This document shows, piece after piece, positions 56,803-64,000 of a stretch of 64,000 bases of DNA (position 1 is its first letter; the number at the start of each line of letters is the position of its first letter). The stretch lies in NCBI GenBank assembly GCA_963695415.1, contig CAVOGL010000008.1, forward strand, positions 310,001-374,000, written 5' to 3'. The DNA comes from CAVXWV01 sp963695415. Its GTDB lineage: Bacteria; Chloroflexota; Anaerolineae; Anaerolineales; UBA4823. Made by a program: the position numbers and the translations under genes. The notes beneath the pieces were generated by a model. The model was not told the DNA's origin. It searched no databases and saw only the letters and a list, made by a program, of their open reading frames with translations.

Positions 56803-56945
56803 AACTTATGAGCGACGAGAGAGACCGGATCGTCCATCTTGCTCAATGAAGTCGCATTGACGGTTTACGCTTCTATCCCCTGGTAATCGGTCTACGAACC
56901 GGCAATCCAGCTCAATTATCATATAGCTGCTTGAAAATACTCGTG

Positions 56946-56954
56946 TGCTATAAT
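56946..56954 (+). promoter_or_regulatory. extended -10 promoter of the MNT/HEPN pair
   Basis: TGCTATAAT at 56946-56954 is an extended -10 box. Transcription would begin at about 56961, exactly at a GTG in frame with the antitoxin gene, suggesting a leaderless mRNA. The 56803-56930 gap holds nothing else I recognise. Confidence 0.5.
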
Positions 56955-56960
56955 GATTCC

Positions 56961-57263
56961 GTGAACTCGATCGTAGGTGAGTTATCTCAAGAACAAATCA
57001 CTGCTTTTTGTCAGAAATACCACATCCGCCGGCTGGCTTTTTTTGGTTCAGTAGTACGGGAAGATTTTAACCCGCAGAGTGATATTGATGTTTTGGTCGA
57101 GTTCGATCCCGGACATATTCCAGGATTAGATTTTTTCTTGATGGAAGCAGAATTAACAAAGCTGATCGGAAGGAAAGTGGATTTCCTTACGCCTGATTTC
57201 TTAAGCAGTGAAATTCGTGAAACCGCTCTTTCCGAATCAGTAGTAGTTTATGAGCAAACGTGA
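56961..57263 (+). CDS. mntA: MNT-type nucleotidyltransferase (MntA-like antitoxin)
   Basis: A 100-residue protein with RRLAFFGSVVREDFNPQSDIDVLVEF, the GSx10DxD motif of minimal nucleotidyltransferases, and LIGRKVDFLTPDFL at the C-terminus. In studied systems MntA adds AMP to a tyrosine of its HepT partner and so neutralises it. The GTG at 56961 is preferred because an extended -10 box overlaps the upstream in-frame TTG (56931) and GTG (56943). It overlaps the HEPN gene by 14 bases. Confidence 0.86.
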   Translation: MNSIVGELSQEQITAFCQKYHIRRLAFFGSVVREDFNPQSDIDVLVEFDPGHIPGLDFFLMEAELTKLIGRKVDFLTPDFLSSEIRETALSESVVVYEQT

Positions 57264-57594
57264 TCCTGAAACCAGCTTACGCCAGATCCTGGAACATGCC
57301 AGGGAAGCCGTCGCGATCACGAAAAATAAGACACGCAATGACCTGGATCAAGACCGCCTTTTAAACCTCGCTCTTACACGGCTCATCGAGATTATCGGCG
57401 AAGCAGCCAACAGAGTCCCTGAAGACGTGCAAATAAAATACCCGAATTTACCCTGGCTACAGATGATTGGAGCCCGTAACCGTTTAATTCACGGGTATGA
57501 CAGCGTAGATTTTGATATCCTGTGGGTTATCGTAAGCAAAGACCTGCCAGGTTTGATCAACCAACTAGAAGGCATATTAAGTAACGAATTTTGA
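57250..57594 (+). CDS. hepT: HEPN-domain RNase toxin (HepT, DUF86)
   Basis: A 114-residue all-helical protein with RLIEIIGEAANRVPED and GARNRLIHGYDSVDFDILW, the Rx4HxY catalytic motif of HEPN RNases intact. HepT cleaves RNA unless modified by MntA. Gene order (antitoxin, toxin, overlapping) is that of known HEPN/MNT modules. The toxin stop lies 11 bases before the truncated cyclase/STAND copy, so the module sits inside the regulator array. Confidence 0.88.
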   Translation: MSKRDPETSLRQILEHAREAVAITKNKTRNDLDQDRLLNLALTRLIEIIGEAANRVPEDVQIKYPNLPWLQMIGARNRLIHGYDSVDFDILWVIVSKDLPGLINQLEGILSNEF

Positions 57595-57605
57595 TTCTAG
57601 GCTAT

Positions 57606-59880
57606 AAGCCAAAAATAAATTCTTCCCAATTGGAACTGTAACCTTCCTCTTCACGGATATCGAGGGCAGCACGCCCTTGTGGGAGCAGCATCCCGATCTG
57701 ATGGCGGATGCATTGCAAATCCACAACACCGCCCTGCACCAGGCGATCGAAGAAAACGGCGGGGTGGTCTTCAAGACGGTTGGGGATGCTTTTCAGGCAG
57801 CCTTCTCCACAGCACCGCAAGCGTTAAGAGCAGCTGTAGGCGGACAGCGCGCTCTGCAGTCTGCACCCTGGAATGAACTCGGTCCTCTCAAGGTGCGCAT
57901 GGGACTGCACACCGGCGAGGCACAGCTCGATCCAAACGGGGATGAGTACGCCGTCTCGCACACCAAGAACCGCGCCGCCCGCATCATGTCGGCTGCTCAT
58001 GGCGGTCAGATCCTGCTCTCCCAGGAAACGGCTGACCTGGTTCAGCGGACTTTACCTGCAGGAGTAAGCCTCAAAGATCTGGGCGAGCACCGTCTGAAAG
58101 GTATGGAATGGCTGGAGCATCTCTACCAGGTGAACGTCGTGGGATTGCCGCAAGACTTCCCTCCCCTCGCCGCCACGGTCACCCACTCCAACAACCTGCC
58201 GGTTCGCCTGACCAGCTTCATCGGGCGGGAGAAGGAGATCGCCGCAGTTAACCGACTGCTCTCCTCCCACCACCTGGTCACCATGACCGGCTCGGGTGGT
58301 ACGGGCAAGTCGCGTTTATCTCTGCAGGTCGCAGCTCAACACCTGGAGAGTTTCCCCAATGGCGTCTGGCTGGTGGAGCTTGCACCGCTGGCAGACCCCG
58401 AATTGATCCCCAAGACCGTGGCTGCTGCCCTCAACCTGCCCGAGATCCCCGGGAAAAAGATCACCGAAGCCCTGGTGGATTTCCTGCGTCCCAAGCGCCT
58501 GCTGCTCATCCTCGATAACTGCGAGCACCTCCTGGAAGCCTGCACCAGCCTGGCTGATCGAACTCGTGCATGCCTGCCCCGGTTTGACCATCCTCGCCAC
58601 CAGCCGCGAGACCCTCAGGGTGGAAGGCGAGATGCTCTGGGCACGGCACTGCTCCTGGTTCGAACAGTTTGCGGAGACCAGTAAGTTGAAATTGCGAACC
58701 AGGGATTGGTTGGTATGGCTTCGGAAGTTGGATGCCGAACGCGATAACCTGCGCGCCGCCCTGGGTTGGGCGCTCGATAAAGATGCCAACCCGCTAGCCG
58801 GGGCGCACCTTGCCAACCACCTGACGGATTATTGGAGTACACGAGGTCATGTGGACGAAGGTTATCGCTGGCTGGAAAAAATCCTGGAAGTGATCAATCA
58901 TCAAGATCCTATCCCGTTAACCTTACCAATCCAGAACGCTGAATTCAATGGTCATCCTCCTGGATTGGTGAGCAAAACCAGCCGTAGCCCGGCAACGCCT
59001 GGAAAAGGTGTTTGAACTTTGTGAAAACCTGGGCGTTGAGGGGCGATGGGAACGCGCCGAGACCCTGATCTGGATGGGGTGGATGGAAGCGCTGCATTTC
59101 GGTAACCTGATGAAAGGACTTTCATTAAGTAAAGAGGCCGAAGCTCTCTACCGCGAACTGGGACCGACCGCCGAATGGGATCTGGTTACGGTGCTCGGTG
59201 GTGAATCTTATATATATCTATACCTCAACAACCTGGATGAGGCTCAATCTTGTGCGGAAGAAGGCTTAAGGCTTGCTCGGGATATGGATGGTTTCACAGT
59301 CGGGAGAAGCCTCACGGACCTGGGAAATATCGCTTTTCGTCGAGGCGAATTTTCCCGGGCGCGTGAATATTTCAACAATAGCCTGGCTATTATCAAGGAT
59401 GCGGAAGATGAAATTAGGAACGCGACGATTTACAGAAAGTTAGGCACTGTAGAAAATGCCCTGGGCAGACATGAGCAGGCCGGCTCTCTCTACCAACAGG
59501 CTTTAAAAATATTTGCAGATTCAACCATTCTGGATAATGGCTCCCTGCAAGTGATTGAATGTATGGCGATTAATGAAATCGCATGGGCCTCCACTGACCA
59601 GGCCCGTGACCATCTCTTAACTGGGGCGCGCCTGATGGGGCTGGATGAGTGGCTGCGTAAAGAGCTTGGTGTTCCCATTTTTTTCGAGATCCGCCTGGAA
59701 TTTGAGCAGGCATTAGCCACTTTGCACGGACAACTCGATCCAGAATCCCTGGCTGCCGCCATTCGGCGACCGCTGATGATTTCTTCGCTCATCTCGTTCC
59801 AACACTTGCGCATCTGTTCTCCGTTCATGCCATTCCTCCTCCTTACCCCCTTCTCCCGAATTTTTCTTCCACACCCATGA
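57606..59880 (+). pseudogene. decayed cyclase / STAND / TPR regulator copy
   Basis: The open frame begins after a stop at 57603 with FPIGTVTFLFTDIEGST, so the N-terminal DNA-binding part is missing and no ATG precedes the cyclase. The cyclase motifs (FTDIEG, VVFKTVGDAFQAAF, KNRAAR) and Walker A GSGGTGKS are intact. A frameshift near 58568 precedes HACPGLTILATSRETLRVEGEMLW, where about 230 residues (rest of the ATPase and winged helix) are absent and the text jumps to CSWFEQFAETSKLKLRTRDW and TPRs. Another shift lies near 58985, and the C-terminus turns into unrelated sequence after LDPESLAAA. It is most similar in DNA to the last gene in the window. It is a remnant and unlikely to be functional. 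Confidence 0.8.
59769..59828 (-). pseudogene. 20-codon 5' remnant of an unrelated gene
   Basis: On the minus strand a very good ribosome site (GGAGGAGG region, six bases from the ATG at 59828) starts MNGEQMRKCWNEMSEEIISG, which looks like a real protein beginning. The frame then continues only as the antisense of the regulator remnant. I associate similar beginnings with transposase-linked proteins in Chloroflexota, from memory and not certain. It marks a recombination junction near 59768. Confidence 0.33.
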
Positions 59881-59967
59881 TGACCAATGTGCTTGTATAA
59901 TCTCCGAAATTCGTGTATTCTATAAATGCTGTGTGTTTTTTTTCAGGGGTCTTCTGCGAGGAAGGGT

Positions 59968-62900
59968 ATGGCACGACTCGAAATTCGCCTGTTCGAACGG
60001 TTTATTGCTACCCTAGACGGGAATCCCATCACTGGCTTTGAATCCAATAAGGTTCGCTTGCTCCTGGCCTTCCTGGCTGGTGAGGCGCGCCGACCGCAAC
60101 GCCGAGAATACCTGGCAAGCCTGTTCTGGCCTGATTGGCCTCAAAAATCTGCCATGAATAATCTGCGCTACGCCCTGGCAGATCTGCGAAAGAATATCGG
60201 TGATCGGAATGCAGTGCCATCCTTCCTGCTGATTGACCGCGAGACCATCCAGCTGAACCCGGAAAGCGATTGCTGGGTGGATGTGGTGGCTTTTGAGCGC
60301 AGCCTCTTAGAAGGACAGGAATTATCACAAGCCATCGTTCTGTATCGGGGGGAATTCCTGGAAAGTGTTTCATTGCCTGATAGCCCTGAGTTCGAGTTGT
60401 GGTGTAGATCGAAAGCGGAACATTACCTGCAGAAAGCATTACAAGCGTTGGACAATCTGAGCGAAAAGCAAGTTCAGGCAGGATACCTCGAAGCTGCGTT
60501 GAGCACAGCGCACCGTGCCATTGAGATCGAGCCATGGCATGAGCCTGCCCATCGCCAGGTGATGCGCATTCTTTTTCAACTAGGCAAACGAGCAGAGGCG
60601 GTCGCCCAGTACGAGCGACTTCGCAAGATTCTGAAGGAGGAATTAAACCTGGATCCTTCAGCAGACACTCGCCAGTTGCTCGAGCAGGTCCGCGCCGAGT
60701 CGATGGCTGTAACCCCTCCACCTGTTATGAAAGCTGTTGCCAGAAACAACCTGCCTATCGAACGGACTTCCTTTTTACACTTACCTACCGGAACCGTCAC
60801 CTTCTTATTCACCGACATCGAAGGCAGTACACCCCTCTGGGAACACCATTCCGAGCAGATGGCGGAAGCACTGCAAATACATAACACCATCCTACGCGAG
60901 GCAATCGAAGCCCACAGCGGAGTGGTTTTCAAGACCGTCGGCGATGCCTTCCAGGCTGCCTTTGACACGGCTCTGCAAGCATTATCGGCATCCCTTGACG
61001 GACAGCGCCGCCTGCACTCAGCAGCCTGGAACGAACTTGGGCCTCTCAAGGTGCGCATGGGACTGCACACCGGCGAAGCACAGCTCGATCCGGACGGGGA
61101 CGAGTACGCCGTCTCGCACACCAAGAACCGCGCTGCCCGCACCATGTCGGCTGCTCATGGCGGTCAGATCCTGCTCTCCCAGGAGACGGCTGACCTGGTT
61201 CAGCGGACTTTACCTGCAGGAGTAAGCCTCAAAGATCTGGGCGAGCACCGTCTGAAAGGTATGGAATGGCTGGAGCATCTCTACCAGGTGAACGTCGTGG
61301 GATTGCCGCAAGACTTCCCTCCCCTCGCCACCACAATCACCCATCCCAACAACCTGCCGGTTCGCCTGACCAGCTTCATCGGGCGGGATAAGGAGATCGC
61401 CGCAGTTAACAGACTGCTCTCCTCCCACCAACTGGTCACCCTGACCGGCTCGGGTGGTACGGGCAAGTCGCGTTTAGCCCTGCAGGTTGCAGCTCAACAC
61501 CTGGAGAGCTTCCCCAACGGGATCTGGCTGGTAGAGCTGGCGCCTCTGGCGGACCCAGACCTGATCCCTAAGACCGTGGCTTCTGCCCTCAACCTGCCCG
61601 AGATCCCCGGGAAAAAGATCACAGAAGCCCTGGTGGACTTCCTGCGTCCCAAGCGCCTGCTGCTCCTCCTCGATAACTGCGAACACCTGCTGGAAGCCTG
61701 TGGCGAACTGGCGAACACGCTCATGCATGCGTGCCCGCAGCTGACCATCCTGGCTTCCAGCCGCGAGTTCCTGGGTGTGGAAGGTGAATTCCCCTACCGC
61801 GTCCCGCCCATGGCACTGCCCGATCCAAAGCAGCTGCCTTCTCTGGAAGCGCTTTCCGAATACGATGCCGTGCACCTGTTCCTCGAGCGCGCCCGGGTGG
61901 TTTCGCCAGATTTCACCATCACTGAGAGAAACGCCGAGACCATTGTACAGGTGGTCACCCGGTTAGACGGCATCCCCCTGGCCATCGAGCTGGCTGCCTC
62001 CCGCCTGAGCCTGCTGGGCATCGACCAGCTGCTCCAGCGCCTGAATGATGCCTTCCGATTGCTGACCGGCGGCAGCCGCAGCAAGCTGCCCCGCCACCAG
62101 ACCCTGCGTGCCTGCATCGACTGGTCCTACAACCTGCTCTCGGAGGCGGAGCGCATCCTGCTCAGGAGGCTGTCCGTCTTCGCTGGGGGCTGGCGCTTGC
62201 AGGCTGCAGAGCAGGTGTGTGCCCACGAGCTTGAAGGCTGCCAGCCATTGTGCCCGGAAGATATCCTGGATTTACTTTCCGATCTGGTGGACAAGTCGTT
62301 GATTCTTACCGTCGGCGTAACCGACGGTCTGAACCGTTTCAAGATGCTGGAAACGGTTCGCCAGTATGTCCACGAGAAGCTGGTGAATGAAAAAGAAGCC
62401 GAAGTTTTTCGCACCCGCCACCTGGCATATTACCTCAGTTTAGCTGAGAGGCTGGCGCCAAAGATCCGCGGACCCGAGCAGATCGAGACACTCGACCTGT
62501 TGGAGATCGAGTTGGATAACCTGCGCCTGGCGCTGGAATGGGCGCTGCAGACAGACATCGAAGCTGGGCTGAGGATGGCGTATGCCCTGTGGTGGTTCTG
62601 GCATATCCGTTCTTTGTGGTCGGAGGGCATCGACTGGCTGGAGCGAGGCCGGGAACAGGCGCTGAGACACTCCCCCTCTTTCCTGGAGGATCTGCGCAGA
62701 GCCATCCTGTATGCCAGGGCTTTGACCGCGCTTGGTTTTTTTTACAATATGCGTATGAACCCTTTTTATAACCATCGCACAGACAGTATTCAGGCAAAAG
62801 AATACTTAGAAGAAAGCGTGCACATCTACCGCGGTTTGGATCTGGAAAAGAACCCGGGTAATCGACGAGACCTGGCATGGGCGCTGCAAACTCTTGGAAG

Positions 62901-63999
62901 TTATTATGGGATTGTAACTAATACAGCACAGGCAAAGGCATGCGTTCAGGAAGCCTTGCGCCTGTTCCGTGAAACAGGTGATTTACACGGTATCGATGAG
63001 GGATTACAGGAATTGGGACTCAGTGAGGTTGATCCCTTGCGCAGCATACAATATCACAAAGAGCAGCTTTTGGTTGCCCAAGCCAGTGGAGATACCGAAC
63101 GCATTGCCGCTGCAAATAGCTTTATCGGATTTGATTGTTTTGCGATTGGCGATTACGGTGAAGCTATCCATGCTTTTGAGAACTCTCTGCAGCAATTTAG
63201 CCAGGTGAATAATCCAATCATGGCGGCGTGGGGATGCCTGATGCTCGGGTGGTCAGCAGTCTATATTGGGGATTTACCTCGAGCAAACGAGCTGATCAGC
63301 CAGGCTCAAGTCAGCTACCGCGACCTGGGAGTTGAGAACCGGGTTGCATTCGGCCTCATCCTCAAATGCCTGCCTGCCCTGGCAGAAGGCAGGTATGAAG
63401 AGGCTGCTGGATTCATCGGTGAGGCCCAGGAAATCTACAGACAAACAAGCGACCGGGAAGATGAGGCAAGTGTGTACATTCGCGCCAGAATAGCACGCCT
63501 GACTGGGGACACTGTCCTGGCGCGGCAGCTGGCTGAAGAACTGGGAATTATTGACGACACGTCGATAAACGCGAAAGTGTTGGGAGCGGTGGAATTGGTA
63601 CACCTGGAACTGCAAAAAGGTGATCCGGAGCAGGCACGGGCATCCATTCGAGATGGATTACACATCTACCTGAACGCCAATGAGCCTATGATTACAAGCT
63701 ATCTCTTTGATGCCCTGGCTCTGCTGGCTGCACGGCAGAAACAGATGGAACATGCCGCGCGCCTGTTCGGCAGCCGCTGGTGCCGCGGTCATGCCCATCT
63801 CCTATCGCCGGTTGAAAGAGCCTGGCGTGAAGCGGATTGGGCAGCCATGCAGGCTGACCTGGGTGAAGCGCGGTTTGCTGAACTCTATGAGCAGGGCAGG
63901 CAGATGTCATACGACCAAACGATCAAACTGGCTCAGGAGGTATGTGCTGGTAAATCAAATTCCGGATACATCAACGCTCCAACTCAGGTGAGCGGCTGA
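59968..63999 (+). CDS. BTAD-type winged helix / class III cyclase / STAND ATPase / TPR regulator
   Basis: An uninterrupted protein of 1,343 residues from an ATG at 59968 behind AGGAAGGG. Residues about 1-100 are an OmpR-like winged helix (LEIRLFERFIATLDGNPITG, KVRLLLAFLA) and about 100-250 the bacterial transcriptional activator domain (AIEIEPWHEPAHRQVMRILF, RLRKILKEELNLDPS), as in SARP/AfsR proteins. The cyclase at about 272-440 has FTDIEGST, FKTVGDAFQAAF and KNRAAR, all key residues kept. The STAND ATPase from about 466 has Walker A GSGGTGKSRLA, LLLLDNCEHLL and GIPLAIELAASRL. TPRs fill the rest. The DNA-binding head thus differs from the upstream LuxR-headed paralogues. The stop is at the window edge. 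TATAAT at 59896-59901 may be its promoter. Confidence 0.87.
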   Translation: MARLEIRLFERFIATLDGNPITGFESNKVRLLLAFLAGEARRPQRREYLASLFWPDWPQKSAMNNLRYALADLRKNIGDRNAVPSFLLIDRETIQLNPESDCWVDVVAFERSLLEGQELSQAIVLYRGEFLESVSLPDSPEFELWCRSKAEHYLQKALQALDNLSEKQVQAGYLEAALSTAHRAIEIEPWHEPAHRQVMRILFQLGKRAEAVAQYERLRKILKEELNLDPSADTRQLLEQVRAESMAVTPPPVMKAVARNNLPIERTSFLHLPTGTVTFLFTDIEGSTPLWEHHSEQMAEALQIHNTILREAIEAHSGVVFKTVGDAFQAAFDTALQALSASLDGQRRLHSAAWNELGPLKVRMGLHTGEAQLDPDGDEYAVSHTKNRAARTMSAAHGGQILLSQETADLVQRTLPAGVSLKDLGEHRLKGMEWLEHLYQVNVVGLPQDFPPLATTITHPNNLPVRLTSFIGRDKEIAAVNRLLSSHQLVTLTGSGGTGKSRLALQVAAQHLESFPNGIWLVELAPLADPDLIPKTVASALNLPEIPGKKITEALVDFLRPKRLLLLLDNCEHLLEACGELANTLMHACPQLTILASSREFLGVEGEFPYRVPPMALPDPKQLPSLEALSEYDAVHLFLERARVVSPDFTITERNAETIVQVVTRLDGIPLAIELAASRLSLLGIDQLLQRLNDAFRLLTGGSRSKLPRHQTLRACIDWSYNLLSEAERILLRRLSVFAGGWRLQAAEQVCAHELEGCQPLCPEDILDLLSDLVDKSLILTVGVTDGLNRFKMLETVRQYVHEKLVNEKEAEVFRTRHLAYYLSLAERLAPKIRGPEQIETLDLLEIELDNLRLALEWALQTDIEAGLRMAYALWWFWHIRSLWSEGIDWLERGREQALRHSPSFLEDLRRAILYARALTALGFFYNMRMNPFYNHRTDSIQAKEYLEESVHIYRGLDLEKNPGNRRDLAWALQTLGSYYGIVTNTAQAKACVQEALRLFRETGDLHGIDEGLQELGLSEVDPLRSIQYHKEQLLVAQASGDTERIAAANSFIGFDCFAIGDYGEAIHAFENSLQQFSQVNNPIMAAWGCLMLGWSAVYIGDLPRANELISQAQVSYRDLGVENRVAFGLILKCLPALAEGRYEEAAGFIGEAQEIYRQTSDREDEASVYIRARIARLTGDTVLARQLAEELGIIDDTSINAKVLGAVELVHLELQKGDPEQARASIRDGLHIYLNANEPMITSYLFDALALLAARQKQMEHAARLFGSRWCRGHAHLLSPVERAWREADWAAMQADLGEARFAELYEQGRQMSYDQTIKLAQEVCAGKSNSGYINAPTQVSG

Positions 64000-64000
64000 C

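Noticed and set aside
1..64000. CRISPR arrays, tRNA or rRNA genes, intact insertion sequences
   Set aside because: I looked for regularly spaced direct repeats, cloverleaf-like segments with CCA-proximal T-arms, and transposase motifs and found none; a tRNAscan or IS search could still find weak cases.

Overview
The window looks like a chromosomal segment of a Chloroflexota bacterium, most likely class Anaerolineae. This is an inference from the gene set: a multiplied family of cyclase/STAND-ATPase/TPR regulators, an oligopeptide-type ABC system next to an alpha-mannosidase, a CapA-like lipoprotein, and secreted proteins of types I associate with that phylum. There is no rRNA, tRNA, CRISPR array or intact transposase. 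Many genes are interrupted by single-base frameshifts, including ones expected to be essential (ftsK, rho, gatB). Several lie in homopolymers, so draft-assembly indel errors are the likeliest cause; frameshifted genes are given here as one span each.

0-10 kb is a catabolic locus. An alpha-mannosidase (GH38, cut by the window edge) and a uroporphyrinogen-decarboxylase-like protein run leftward. Rightward lie a solute-binding lipoprotein, two permeases, two ATPases and an unusual regulator that joins a DeoR-type HTH, a LacI-like ligand domain and a DeoR sensor domain. The 560-base divergent spacer holds a good sigma70-type promoter and three copies of a TAACATTA-type element.

10-31 kb is mostly housekeeping on the minus strand: an MFS carrier, a CapA-like lipoprotein, ftsK, polA (TTG start), a receiver-like protein, rho, a LOG-family hydrolase, a deoxynucleoside kinase, a PEP/pyruvate-binding-domain protein, dnaN and glutamate dehydrogenase. 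Between these are secreted CAP/LysM and lytic-transglycosylase-like proteins on the plus strand. 32-40 kb holds gatB, an aminotransferase and a sugar nucleotidyltransferase (tightly coupled), a broken S9 peptidase, an amidohydrolase and a DegT/DnrJ aminotransferase.

40-49 kb is accessory: an acyltransferase, a lipoprotein hydrolase, an AT-rich M23/DUF3788 pair next to an inverted repeat, then a chain of overlapping small genes (membrane protein, double GNAT, alpha/beta hydrolase, SRPBCC, DUF6544, aminotransferase) closed by a strong terminator.

49.5-64 kb is the most interesting part. A membrane-anchored protein with five LPEYGYIQAH-type repeats is divergent from a tandem array of large regulators. 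Two carry an N-terminal LuxR HTH (one with a class III cyclase domain), one is a decayed copy, and one has a BTAD-type N-terminus plus cyclase. All share STAND ATPase and TPR parts. A HEPN/MNT toxin-antitoxin pair sits inside the array against the broken copy. The divergent spacer carries a palindrome and direct repeats abutting two promoters, which suggests shared control of the repeat protein and the regulators.
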